This document shows positions 38,600 through 47,783 of a stretch of DNA of 64,000 nucleotides, piece after piece (within the stretch, counting starts at the first letter, position 1; the number at the start of each line of letters is the position of its first letter). Source of the DNA: Brasilonema angustatum HA4187-MV1. Its GTDB lineage: Bacteria; Cyanobacteriota; Cyanobacteriia; Cyanobacteriales; Nostocaceae. Position numbers and translations under genes: made by a program. The DNA is taken from assembly GCA_019359695.1 (NCBI GenBank), contig JAHHGV010000043.1:1-64000 (forward strand). The letters run 5' to 3'. Under the pieces are notes generated by a model. That model saw nothing but the letters and a program-made list of their open reading frames with translations, made no database searches and was not told the origin of the DNA.

Positions 38600-39853
38600 A
38601 TGATGAAAAAATTGGTGAAGTGGTGCAACAAGCTTCTATCGCAGGAATCTCTGGCAATTAAGAAACAGTCATTTTTCGCACTTTTGGTAGGTTTAAGTAT
38701 GGTAGGTGCAATTCTGCTTTCGTTTCCTTTATATGCTCAAAATACTCCTTTGCGTCCGCAGACATCTGAGTTACGGGGGGTGTGGTTAACGAATATAGAT
38801 AGTAATGTGCTCTTTGCGCGCGATCGCCTGCAAAACTCTTTACAAAGTCTGAAAAACCTAAACTTTAACACTGTATATCCTACTGTTTGGAACTGGGGTT
38901 GGACACTGTACCCGAGCAAAGTGGCACAAAAAGTTACTGGGCGATCGCTTGATCCAGCCCCAGGACTGCAAGGTCGAGATATACTCAAGGAAATTGTCAC
39001 AGTCGGGCATCAAAAAAACCTAACAGTCATTCCCTGGTTCGAGTTTGGCTTTATGGCACCTGCTGACTCACAACTCGCCAAAAATCGTCCGCAATGGCTG
39101 ACCAGCCGCCGTGACGGTAGTAAAATTTGGAAAGAAGGTGCTGAGAACCGGGTTTGGCTTAATCCCTTTCACCCTGAAGTTCAACAATTTATACAAGATT
39201 TAGTTGTCGAAATCGTTAAAAACTACGACATTGATGGTATTCAATTTGATGACCATTTCGGCTTGCCTTCTGAATTGGGATACGACGCCTACACAGTCGC
39301 ATTGTACAAAAAAGAACATCGTGGTCAAGCTCCTTCAACAAATTTTCAAGACGCTGAATGGGTACGGTGGAGAGCTAATAAAATAACTGACTACATGAAA
39401 CGGGTCTTCCAGGCAATAAAAGCGACTAAGAAAAATTGTCTTGTTTCGGTAGCGCCTAATCCTCAGGACTTTTCCTACAAATCCTTTTTAGCAGATTGGC
39501 AAACGTGGGAACGGAACGGACTTATTGAAGAACTGGTTATACAAATATACCGCGATGACTTAAATGCCTTTGTCAAAGAACTTGAGTGCCCAGAAGTGAA
39601 AGCGGCACAAAGTCATATACCAGTAAGCATAGGTATTATGACTGGGTTAAAAGCTAAACCCATATCCATCCAACAAATACAAACACAAATACAAAAAGTA
39701 CGAGAACGCAACTTTGCTGGAGTCTCATTCTTTTTCTACGAAAGCCTATGGAATATGACTGGTGAAACACCACAACAACGTCAAGCTGGTTTCCAGAAAA
39801 TTTTCCCAACATCAGTTGCTTATCCAAATCTGCTGGCTGGTTGGAAACCTTAA
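38600..39853 (+). CDS. Secreted glycoside hydrolase-like protein (GHL10/DUF187 family)
   Basis: A signal peptide or anchor lies at about 25-47, with cleavage possible after PLYAQ. The barrel begins SELRGVWLTNIDSNVLFAR and includes NFNTVYPTVWNWGWTLYPS, VIPWFEFGFM, NRVWLNPFHPEVQQFIQDLV, the acid-rich strand YDIDGIQFDDHFGLP, and CLVSVAPNPQDFSYKSFLAD. This order fits the GHL10/DUF187 family of periplasmic or surface glycan hydrolases. IQFDDH carries the likely catalytic Asp pair. The substrate may be a cell-wall or extracellular polysaccharide. Confidence 0.87.
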   Translation: MMKKLVKWCNKLLSQESLAIKKQSFFALLVGLSMVGAILLSFPLYAQNTPLRPQTSELRGVWLTNIDSNVLFARDRLQNSLQSLKNLNFNTVYPTVWNWGWTLYPSKVAQKVTGRSLDPAPGLQGRDILKEIVTVGHQKNLTVIPWFEFGFMAPADSQLAKNRPQWLTSRRDGSKIWKEGAENRVWLNPFHPEVQQFIQDLVVEIVKNYDIDGIQFDDHFGLPSELGYDAYTVALYKKEHRGQAPSTNFQDAEWVRWRANKITDYMKRVFQAIKATKKNCLVSVAPNPQDFSYKSFLADWQTWERNGLIEELVIQIYRDDLNAFVKELECPEVKAAQSHIPVSIGIMTGLKAKPISIQQIQTQIQKVRERNFAGVSFFFYESLWNMTGETPQQRQAGFQKIFPTSVAYPNLLAGWKP

Positions 39854-39875
39854 CAAGTAGAAAACTGGGCAGAAA

Positions 39876-39909
39876 AAGTAGGGGCGGGTTTGAAAACCCA
39901 CCCCTACTT
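39876..39909. terminator. Bidirectional terminator-like hairpin
   Basis: AAGTAGGGGCGGGTTT (39876-39891) pairs with AAACCCACCCCTACTT (39894-39909) with one mismatch. An A-run precedes it. It lies between two convergent genes. Confidence 0.65.
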
Positions 39910-39962
39910 CAAAATTCAAAAAAGAGCTAATTGTTCGTCAGAGCAGAGATTTTTGCCTTAAT

Positions 39963-40358
39963 TTACTGGCTTTGGCGCTTTTGTTGACGCATTTGCTTCC
40001 ATTGTTGCTGCTGTTCTGGAGTCAGCACGGCTTGCATCTGAGTTTTGGCAGTCTGCCTAATTTCTTTCATTTTCGCTTTTTGGTCAGCAGTCAGATTCAA
40101 GTTCGCCCTTTTATGTTGTTGCCTAGCCTGCTCCTTTTGAGTCCGTTGCTCTGGAGTGAGCAGCGCATCAATTTGTTGTTCACTAGATTTGTGAATTTCT
40201 TCCATTTTTGCCTTTTGCTCAGGAGTCAGGTTCAACTTCGCTTGCCATGCCTCTGCACGGCTGCCTGGAGCTGCAACAGCAGCATGGCTAAAAATTACCG
40301 GGGAGGTAGCGAACATGACCATGATAGCTGCGGGCAAAAGCAAAGCTTTCATCTTCAT
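39963..40358 (-). CDS. Spy/CpxP-like periplasmic protein with LTxxQ motifs
   Basis: A signal peptide (ALLLPAAIMVMFATSPVIFS, cleavage near AVAAPG) precedes a helical, Gln/Lys-rich protein of about 100 residues. It has four LTxxQ-type motifs (LNLTPEQKAKMEEI, LLTPEQRTQK, LNLTADQKAKMKEI, VLTPEQQQQW). Spy and CpxP are periplasmic chaperones or stress sensors that use such motifs. The internal duplication is about 45 residues long. Single gene. Confidence 0.85.
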   Translation of the reverse strand: MKMKALLLPAAIMVMFATSPVIFSHAAVAAPGSRAEAWQAKLNLTPEQKAKMEEIHKSSEQQIDALLTPEQRTQKEQARQQHKRANLNLTADQKAKMKEIRQTAKTQMQAVLTPEQQQQWKQMRQQKRQSQ

Positions 40359-40708
40359 AACAAAAGTCGAAATTTATTGTAGGTTTAGGTGGGCAACAAG
40401 GGATCCGCTTGTTGTATTATCTTAGACTGGGCAAAAATGAAAATAGTTCAATGAAACTGAAGAAAAACTTTTGGGAGTGTATTTTATCGTCGCTTCGCTC
40501 CTGGGTGTGGGGTGTGGGGTGTGGGGAAAACTTTCATGCTTCGTAAGTTCCACACCCAGGAGCCGAGGTTAAGACCCCACCGTCTTTTACGGTGTACACA
40601 ATTGGTTAGGCGCTAGATCGATCCAATTGACCCTACACCCTACACCCTACCCCCTACACCCTATTAAAAGTTTTGTATTAACCACTACAGTTTTCCCAGA
40701 ATGAAAGT
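40359..40708. repeat. Intergenic region with inverted and tandem repeats
   Basis: GCTCCTGGGTGTGG (40497-40510) is inverted at 40550-40563 (CCACACCCAGGAGC). Tandem GGTGTGG lies between, and ACCCTACACCCTAC-type repeats follow at 40628-40668. No gene seen. Confidence 0.6.
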
Positions 40709-42208
40709 TTAACCGCCAATTCCCAGACGCCCAGCTAAACCCGGAGTGAGTGGAAGCAGAGTAGCAACCATCAAAAACAAAGCCAAAAGACCCAAAGCAG
40801 CGCGTGCATCATCGGGTTCGCTAATTTCATTCAAGCTGGGACGTTCTAAATCTCGTTGTAAAAACACAATCACAATTGCCCAGTACAAAGCTAAAGGAGT
40901 ACCCAGAGACACTAACACCAGCACAATTAGAGTTGCTACTGTTGCTCGTCCTGCAATTTTTCGTCCATAAATCGCTTGGACAATACGACCACCATCTAGT
41001 TGACCTGCTGGCATTAAATTTAAAGCAGTAACGACCAACCCTAACCAACCAATGACGACAAGTGGATGTATATCGACCATTGGTGATTGTAATGCCGAAC
41101 CAAGAATAACTCGCGCCAAAGTTCCCACCAGAATTGAACCAGAGAAAAACTCATTTTGCAATTGAAATAGACTACCTTTGTGAGAAAGTAGCAATCCAGC
41201 CACCAACATTAATAAGGATACAATTCCTCCAGCCGCCGGTCCTGCTAAGGAAATATCGAATAGTACCTTGCGGTTAGGTAGTAAAGATTCAAAACGGGTA
41301 ATAGCACCGAAAGAACCAATTTGTATAGCGGGAAGAAAGTAAGGCAAACTGAGGCGAACCTGATGACGACGGGCGAGTAACCAATGACCGATTTCGTGAG
41401 CTATCAAAACTGTTAAAATTCCAGCACCGATGGGTATAACCTCTCGGAAGCGTTCTGGGTTGGAAAAGAAATCAAAATTCAGGAGTAGCCCTGCAGTTTC
41501 CAAACTTGTAGCAATTGTTGCTACCAGCAAGACAACAGCAAAAACTTTCTGCGGTAATGTCATCGGACGTGGGTCATTGCGACTGGGAAGCACAATGAAT
41601 ACAGGTTTGCCATCTGTATTTTCCACTAAAAATAGACGATATTTATCACCTAAACGTTCTTGCAAACTCGCAGTTAGAGTGTTATGAACCGCTTCTGGCT
41701 CTCCTCGCAGGTTTCCTTTAAAGATAGCCCCTTCCTGGTAAGCAATGGTTTCTGTGGTAAAAAAGGTATCAAGGCCGAAAATACCTTTAATCATGTTCAA
41801 GTCTTCTTCAGGAATTGATAAGACTTCGGGTTTTAACTGTGCAGTTCCTTCCGGAAGATTGGAATTATTTGTAGGACTACCTTGCTGCTGGGCATCAGCT
41901 TCAAGCCTTTGCGTTGCCCGTTGCTTGAGTATTGCATCTTGTCCGGCTGCTCGCAACTGTCTTCCTAAAAAGACGTACACTCCGGCGGATACGATTAACA
42001 AGAACAATATGCCTACTATATTGACGTAAATTCCAGCTGCAAACAAACCAAAAAACAGCAACCAAGGAATCATCAATACCACCGACTGTAACCAGGCTAA
42101 GATTCCCAGCTTGCCATAAGGTCTGGCGCGATAAAAGCCCCAACCTAAAATTCCGAAAGCGACCAGCACAACAGTGGCGACAATAGGTGTTTCTGAAGAA
42201 GTCAACAT
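40709..42208 (-). CDS. Site-2 protease-family (M50) membrane metalloprotease
   Basis: This is an intramembrane zinc protease of the EGY1/S2P-like type. Two N-terminal membrane segments (about 8-28 and 37-82) are followed by a soluble domain (about 85-205: IPEEDLNMIKGIFGLDTFFT, AVHNTLTASLQERLGDKYRL). The protease core has the zinc motif IAHEIGHWLLARR at about 266-278 and the second motif NLMPAGQLDGGRI. Some seven segments span the core. The 499-residue length matches cyanobacterial members. Likely substrates are membrane-bound regulators; none is visible nearby. Confidence 0.92.
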   Translation of the reverse strand: MLTSSETPIVATVVLVAFGILGWGFYRARPYGKLGILAWLQSVVLMIPWLLFFGLFAAGIYVNIVGILFLLIVSAGVYVFLGRQLRAAGQDAILKQRATQRLEADAQQQGSPTNNSNLPEGTAQLKPEVLSIPEEDLNMIKGIFGLDTFFTTETIAYQEGAIFKGNLRGEPEAVHNTLTASLQERLGDKYRLFLVENTDGKPVFIVLPSRNDPRPMTLPQKVFAVVLLVATIATSLETAGLLLNFDFFSNPERFREVIPIGAGILTVLIAHEIGHWLLARRHQVRLSLPYFLPAIQIGSFGAITRFESLLPNRKVLFDISLAGPAAGGIVSLLMLVAGLLLSHKGSLFQLQNEFFSGSILVGTLARVILGSALQSPMVDIHPLVVIGWLGLVVTALNLMPAGQLDGGRIVQAIYGRKIAGRATVATLIVLVLVSLGTPLALYWAIVIVFLQRDLERPSLNEISEPDDARAALGLLALFLMVATLLPLTPGLAGRLGIGG

Positions 42209-42490
42209 CTTTTAACCTTTTTAAACTTTTGCTTTTGAAACCAAGCCTGAGTAAGTCAGTTGTTCGCCGATATTAAACGGATATTAATAATTTATAACGA
42301 GGCTGTCGCTGATTAAAGATTGATGTGGCGAATTAGCGTGATATTGAGTCAGGCTTAATTATAGCGGTTCTGATTTGAATCACATACATCACCACAAATA
42401 ATGTGAAAGTGCATGCACTTTCACAACAGAAATTTTCTCCCTTACACTCTACACTCCTACACCCAAGCGTCTTGGTCATATAAGTGAATT

Positions 42491-42517
42491 GCGTGCCTCC
42501 CAACAGAGGAGGCACGC
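42491..42517. terminator. Hairpin downstream of the secreted-protein gene
   Basis: GCGTGCCTCC (42491-42500), 7-base loop, GGAGGCACGC (42508-42517), 110 bases past the stop of the minus-strand gene at 42627. The stem is strong and the T-run weak. Confidence 0.5.
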
Positions 42518-42626
42518 ATTACCACTCTGTTCAAGTGGACTTGACATTCAAAAAGTATTATGCAGTCTGGGACAAACTTGCTTGATTCGTGAAACTGAGT
42601 TTTTCGGTGTTAAATTTATTTCCGTA

Positions 42627-43721
42627 TTAGTTCCCAATAGGTGGAGCAAGAGCTACACGCGGAGTTCCACCACCACCGACGCTATTTGAGCTATTGTTAT
42701 CAACAATGTAAAGTGCCTGAAATAGCTTCATAAAGTCTTCATAAAATGAACCATTAGATCCCTCGAAATCGTAACCAAAGGTGTTGCGAAACTCTTGTGT
42801 GACTCCATTTTCTACTGCAAAGTAGTGAGCATCCCAGCCTGCGTCGTCAACAACGTAAGCACCATAATCTTGCAAGGCATGAAATAACTTTTTAGCAGCA
42901 GGTGTTTCCAAGTTGAGATTTTGTTCGGTTACGTATGCAGGAATTGCCAATAGTGTCCCCTGTACCAGGGAAGGGTTTTTACCGTAGTATTGGTTGGCTG
43001 CATTGGCATCAGCTCTATCTGCAGGCCAGCGATACCCAGGATTAGACTTAGAGTAGTAGAGATATTTGTTACCCCAAATGACAACTTTTAAGGCATGACG
43101 AATTGATTGATCGCTGGTTAGTTCACCTTTGCGAATAGAACCACCAATCGACGAAAGACCAGAACCAAAATGTGCTCCGCCAATTCCATCACCGTAAATA
43201 TCAAGATTTGGATAACGCCAACCGTAGATGTCGCCTCCTGTTTTACAGCGAGCAAGAGGTTCAAGCTGTATTAGAGTTTTTCCATCAGGCATCAAAAAGG
43301 CTGATGGATTGTTGGGGGTGCTATATGGGTTGCTCGTGGCGTCTGGAACGATAAGGTCGTCTGGAATCGCCAGCCAGGTGTTCATAGATGTGGTGCCTTT
43401 ACAGCGTCCTTCACCCCAAGCACCAGGAGCATAAACTTGACGCCACGGATCACTATCCTTGAGTTTGAACAAATATTCTTTGTCTGCTGCAGCATAGCCC
43501 GCTTTTCCAATATTTGCGGGAATGTAATTTGCACTCGAACCAATTGGCATATTCCAAGGTGATGTGGATGCAAATGGCCAAAGAAATTTGTCACGTGTAG
43601 AGGTTTGGCCAGGACTCGGGGTTGCAAAACAGCCAATAACTAGAGCGGCAATCACACTAGCGATAAATGCAACTGCGTAAGACATCCGCTTACGCCTTGT
43701 CAAAGGTTGAGTAATGCTCAT
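42627..43721 (-). CDS. Secreted or lipid-anchored protein of unknown function
   Basis: I start at the ATG at 43719-43721 (MSITQPLTRRKRMSYAVAF), which has GAGGGG upstream, rather than the TTG six codons earlier. The leader is hydrophobic and ends VIAALVIGCFATP; VIGC could be a lipobox. The 330-residue mature part has no motif I can name. It contains FLWPFASTSPWNMPIGSSAN, WRYPNLDIYGDGIGGAHFGS, IRHALKVVIWGNKYLYY and DYGAYVVDDAGWDAHYFAVE. Conserved Asp, His and Trp in these blocks suggest an enzyme, perhaps acting on carbohydrate. Proteins with this opening are found in several cyanobacteria. Confidence 0.65.
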   Translation of the reverse strand: MSITQPLTRRKRMSYAVAFIASVIAALVIGCFATPSPGQTSTRDKFLWPFASTSPWNMPIGSSANYIPANIGKAGYAAADKEYLFKLKDSDPWRQVYAPGAWGEGRCKGTTSMNTWLAIPDDLIVPDATSNPYSTPNNPSAFLMPDGKTLIQLEPLARCKTGGDIYGWRYPNLDIYGDGIGGAHFGSGLSSIGGSIRKGELTSDQSIRHALKVVIWGNKYLYYSKSNPGYRWPADRADANAANQYYGKNPSLVQGTLLAIPAYVTEQNLNLETPAAKKLFHALQDYGAYVVDDAGWDAHYFAVENGVTQEFRNTFGYDFEGSNGSFYEDFMKLFQALYIVDNNSSNSVGGGGTPRVALAPPIGN

Positions 43722-44479
43722 GAAAAAGCCACCCCTCAATTATTTTTCGTAATCATGCTAATTTTTGGCATAGCTCACTAGATAATGTGCTAGCCAATTA
43801 CGTTTTTCAAATCATACACAAAATCTTTAATTATATTGCATACTTCATCTAATTACCAAAAATAATTCATAAATATATAAAGTTTTGATTTTGAAGTCGT
43901 TTACAACTCACACTAATTACACAAAGAAATCCCACCTGTACAAGCTTATATAGATGTGTACCTCTTCTTTCTGTTTGGCACAGACGATACTAAGCAATTC
44001 ACGCATTCACGTATTCAATCCGGAAGAAAACCAGGGAAGCGCAACTCGTCTAGCCTCTAGGTGTGTGCATTCTGATATGCGTGACAGCTTCACTTCAGTT
44101 AAGGATTTTATAGTCTCAAATGATACTTTTGGATAAAAAGAATATTTTTCAGAAGAAAGACAAGAATCTTTGTAAATCACCTTTAAGTTAGGTTTTTTTA
44201 TAAGCTTTGATATTCAAAAAAAGATAAAAAGAACACTTTTCTCTAAATAGACTACTGAAAATTACTATTTTTACGCTCAGATCATATAAGTATATATACT
44301 TTTATGTACTAATATAAAATAAAAGATAATAAAAAGTAACGTTAAGTAAAGATTAGCGATCAGGACAAGGGACAACAAAGAAAATGCCTACAAAGCATTT
44401 GTATGGCTAAAAGGGTGTCCTTGTTTGGCTTTAGAAAGTAAAACCTTTTTCAGTTTAAGAGTAAGAGGAAGATAAGGGA
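43722..44479. other. Long AT-rich divergent region
   Basis: No gene could be supported. The last 200 bases are very AT-rich and probably hold the promoter of the UbiB-like kinase. Confidence 0.4.
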
Positions 44480-46174
44480 GTGAACTGGCAAACCCTTACA
44501 CAACAAAATCATCGACGCTACGATCCAATGGCGATCGCCCGCTACTACCGCTACCGTCCTTGGCTAGCTTGGATGCGGGCGATAAAGATTGTTTGGTTTT
44601 TTGCAGTATTTATTCTTAGTCTCAAGTGGGATCAATGGCAAAATCAAGAGGAGCAAAACAAGTTCAAACGAGCGACTCAATTGCGGCTGTTACTAACCCG
44701 CCTTGGTCCGACGTTCATTAAAGTTGGTCAAGCCCTGTCAACACGACCAGACTTGATACGTAAAGATTATCTAGAAGAACTCATCAAGCTGCAAGACCAA
44801 TTGCCAGCTTTCGATAATGGACTCGCCTATAAAATTATTGAAACCGAACTAGAACGTCCAATAAGCGAAATTTTTAGTTCGCTATCCTCATCTCCCGTCG
44901 CTGCAGCTAGTTTGGGTCAAGTTTATCGTGGTCGTTTGATGAGCGGCGAAGAAGTGGCGGTGAAAGTACAGCGCCCCAACTTGCGCCCAATTCTCACACT
45001 TGACCTTTATCTGATGCGATGGGCGGCTAGTTGGTTAGCTCCTTGGTTACCCCTAAACCTCGGTCATGATTTGGCAATGATTGTGGACGAGTTTGGTACC
45101 AAGTTATTTGAGGAGATAGATTACATCAACGAAGCCCGCAACGCGGAGAAATTTGCTAATAACTTTCACAACGACCCCCAGGTTAAAATACCGGCGATAT
45201 ATTGGCGTTACACCAATGTCCATGTTTTAACCTTAGAGTGGATTAACGGTTTCAAACTCACCGAAACAAACAAAATCCGCGAAGCAGGTTTAGATCCAGA
45301 GTTAGTCATCCAAGTTGGCGTGACCTCTGGTTTGCAACAACTCCTAGAGCATGGCTTCTTCCATGCTGATCCACATCCAGGTAATTTATTTGCCATGGCT
45401 GATGGTCGTATGGCTTATATAGACTTCGGCATGATGGATCAGTTGAATGAAACCACAAAAGAAACTCTGGTAGATGCATTAGTACATCTAGTTAATAAAG
45501 AGTACAACGAATTAGCCGAAGACTTTGTCAAGCTAGGTTTTCTCAGTCCAGACACGGATATTCACCCGATAGTACCAGCACTAGAAGCAGTTCTGGGAGA
45601 TGCTATTGGTAAAAACGTTGGGGATTTTAACTTCAAAACCATCACTGATGAGTTTTCGGAACTGATGTATGAATATCCTTTCCGAGTCCCTGCAAAGTTT
45701 GCTTTGATTATTCGTTCTTTGGTAACACAGGAAGGAGTAGCCCTCAGCCTCAACCCAAATTTCAAAATTGTTGAAGTGGCATACCCCTACGTTGCAAGGC
45801 GCTTGTTGACAGGCGAATCTCCACAACTGCGGCGACGTTTGCTGAATGTGCTTTTTAAAGATGGTAAATTCCAGTGGTCTCGGTTAGAGAATTTGATTGC
45901 GATCGCCCGCAGTGATACTAACTTTGACGTATTACCTACGGCTCAATTGGGATTGCAATATTTACTTTCTGATGAAAGCAAGTTTCTGAGGCGACAGTTA
46001 GCGCTTGCTCTTACTGAAGATGATCGTCTTCATACAGAAGAAGTCCAACGCTTATGGAATTTGGTAAAAGATGACTTAAAACCAACTCGCTTATTCAACG
46101 TAGCGATTGGAGTTTTGACAGAATTTTCCCGAGAGGGAGTAGCTGCTATTCTACCGAAAGCCTTAAAAGAATGA
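44480..46174 (+). CDS. UbiB/ABC1-family atypical kinase
   Basis: The GTG at 44480, with GGAAGATAAGGGA upstream, gives MNWQTLTQQNHRRYDPMAIA, the usual beginning of cyanobacterial members. Visible family motifs are the KxGQ block (GPTFIKVGQALSTRPDLI), the alanine-rich loop (VAAASLGQVYRGRL), the lysine VAVKVQRP, the catalytic HADPHPGNLF and the metal-binding IDFGMM. A hydrophobic segment at about 35-50 may anchor it. These kinases support quinone or lipid metabolism at membranes. The 564-residue length is typical. Confidence 0.93.
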   Translation: MNWQTLTQQNHRRYDPMAIARYYRYRPWLAWMRAIKIVWFFAVFILSLKWDQWQNQEEQNKFKRATQLRLLLTRLGPTFIKVGQALSTRPDLIRKDYLEELIKLQDQLPAFDNGLAYKIIETELERPISEIFSSLSSSPVAAASLGQVYRGRLMSGEEVAVKVQRPNLRPILTLDLYLMRWAASWLAPWLPLNLGHDLAMIVDEFGTKLFEEIDYINEARNAEKFANNFHNDPQVKIPAIYWRYTNVHVLTLEWINGFKLTETNKIREAGLDPELVIQVGVTSGLQQLLEHGFFHADPHPGNLFAMADGRMAYIDFGMMDQLNETTKETLVDALVHLVNKEYNELAEDFVKLGFLSPDTDIHPIVPALEAVLGDAIGKNVGDFNFKTITDEFSELMYEYPFRVPAKFALIIRSLVTQEGVALSLNPNFKIVEVAYPYVARRLLTGESPQLRRRLLNVLFKDGKFQWSRLENLIAIARSDTNFDVLPTAQLGLQYLLSDESKFLRRQLALALTEDDRLHTEEVQRLWNLVKDDLKPTRLFNVAIGVLTEFSREGVAAILPKALKE

Positions 46175-46258
46175 TGAATTATGAGTTAACAATTATGAAA
46201 AAATATTATTCATAATTCAAAACTCATAATTCCGTACTCAATCTCCACAGGAGTTTTC

Positions 46259-46627
46259 ATGTACTATATTCCTCAAAATCCACCCTATTTTCTATTAGTT
46301 GTTGGATTATTTGCAGCATTAGTTTCAGACCTCGCCTTATGGGGAACGCTGAAAGTCATTGTCCATAAATGGCAAGACGATGGTGCAGAAACTTCTGGCT
46401 CTCGTCTACCGATTAGACATTTATCTATACCATTTATAGGAATTACTGTTGGTCTTTGTGTATTTCTCTGTTGTGGTTTTGAAATATTTGGCTTTCCGCC
46501 TTTAATTGCCTATGGAATTGGTATACCAGTTGCTCTTATAACTGCCTTGCTGATTTGGTTACAGTTGGGAAGTATGCTAACTTTTGTAGAACGCCAAGGG
46601 ATACAAGCTCTAGATTTAGATTCTTAG
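46259..46627 (+). CDS. Small multi-span membrane protein
   Basis: The 122-residue hydrophobic product has three or four spans (about 12-34, 60-82, 86-106) separated by a polar loop (VHKWQDDGAETSGSRLPIRH). I do not recognise it. It follows the UbiB-like kinase by 84 bases on the same strand and is closed by a terminator at 46652, so the two may be co-transcribed. Confidence 0.6.
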   Translation: MYYIPQNPPYFLLVVGLFAALVSDLALWGTLKVIVHKWQDDGAETSGSRLPIRHLSIPFIGITVGLCVFLCCGFEIFGFPPLIAYGIGIPVALITALLIWLQLGSMLTFVERQGIQALDLDS

Positions 46628-46651
46628 CAGGAAAATCACTCGTGAACAAAG

Positions 46652-46676
46652 TAGGGTAGATATTACTTCTACCCTA
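46652..46676 (+). terminator. Intrinsic terminator
   Basis: TAGGGTAGA (46652-46660), TATTACT, TCTACCCTA (46668-46676), then TTTATGTTGTTTT. Confidence 0.65.
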
Positions 46677-46692
46677 TTTATGTTGTTTTAAA

Positions 46693-46818
46693 ATATAGGA
46701 ATCTGGTTTTGTTTATGAACGAACTCGTCAGCGCAGGGAACGCTTAACAGGGAACGCTTAACAGGGAAGAAGCAATGATGTACCTAGCTTCGTCAAAAAT
46801 AAAATATGAGTCCTATAT
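46693..46818. mobile_element. MITE-like dispersed repeat, copy 3
   Basis: About 126 bp from ATATAGGAATCTGG to TGAGTCCTATAT. AACGAACTCGT is shared with copy 1 and TGTACCTAGCTTCGTCAAAA with copy 2. GGGAACGCTTAACAGGGAAC in the middle is a tandem duplication. Confidence 0.7.
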
Positions 46819-46999
46819 TAAAAATTTGATATATTTATTATTTTAACATATCTACTTAACCAAAATTTATAATTTCTGTCTTGTATCCTTGATCACAAAA
46901 AAAAATAATGTAAGATTATGCCTTTGATAAGAAGTCAAGGAAAATCATAAAAAGGTTTTTTCTTAAGAAGAACATTGATATCGAAGGAATCAGAATTCC

Positions 47000-47422
47000 A
47001 TGAGCCAAAAAGACAGCAAAGTACTTCAGCAATCAGGGGTCATTCCATATCGAGTCAGAGACGGAAAAATAGAAGTTTTGCTAATTACAACCCGAAATCG
47101 TCAGGAATGGGTTGTGCCGAAAGGAGGCATTTGTAATGGAATGAGTCCACCAGAATCAGCAGCAAAAGAGGCGTGGGAAGAAGCTGGAGTTATCGGTCAA
47201 ATAGAAACTTATGAAATTGGCTGTTATAAGTATCGGAAACAGGGCAACATTTACCAAGTTAGAATGTTTTTGTTACCAGTCCAAAGAATTTTAGAAGAAT
47301 ATCCAGAAGTCAATCAAAGAAAGCGGCAATGGCTAGATGTTAGCAAAGCTATTAGGTGTGTCAAGATAAAGTCGTTGAAAAGAATGTTTAAGACTTTAAA
47401 AAATCAGGAGAAGAATTCATAA
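47000..47422 (+). CDS. Nudix hydrolase with altered Nudix box
   Basis: The 140-residue Nudix fold opens with QSGVIPYRVRDGKIEVLLIT and WVVPKGGICNGMSPPES, continuing AAKEAWEEAGV. Compared with the consensus Gx5Ex7REUxEExGU, the first glutamate is methionine and the arginine is lysine, while the metal-binding EAWEE core is kept. The general shape is that of the diphosphoinositol-polyphosphate or Ap4A hydrolase group. Substrate unknown. Confidence 0.85.
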   Translation: MSQKDSKVLQQSGVIPYRVRDGKIEVLLITTRNRQEWVVPKGGICNGMSPPESAAKEAWEEAGVIGQIETYEIGCYKYRKQGNIYQVRMFLLPVQRILEEYPEVNQRKRQWLDVSKAIRCVKIKSLKRMFKTLKNQEKNS

Positions 47423-47783
47423 TCCAGAACCCATAATCCATAATGAATCAAGCTAAGTAGAACGGCGCAAAAAAACCAAAGTATGTAACGGAAAGTAAAG
47501 TTGCCCAAAAAGCTCTTCTCTTCTGCCTTCTGCCCTCTGCCTCCTGCCTTGTCATAACGACAATTTTCAACACCGACCTACTTATGGTAGCTATTGTGGT
47601 AATAATTGACACAAAAGATTTGTTTTCAAATATTGAATTCACAAGCATTATGACGACTGACGAGTGACACTTATATTCTTACAAATCAAGTGATTTAGTA
47701 GTTAGTAAAGCTGCTTTATGAAGATTATTGACTTAAGATTTTAACTTACGTCAAAGCAATATATTAGGTAGATTCCTTAACTT
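47423..47783. other. Intergenic region
   Basis: No gene seen; a CT-rich short repeat (CTTCTGCCTTCTGCCCTCTG) occurs at about 47517-47548. It lies between a plus-strand gene and the minus-strand glycan block. Confidence 0.4.

Noticed and set aside
39972-40382. 136-codon plus-strand frame
   Set aside because: Opposite the Spy-like gene, which has a signal peptide and LTxxQ motifs; this is its shadow.
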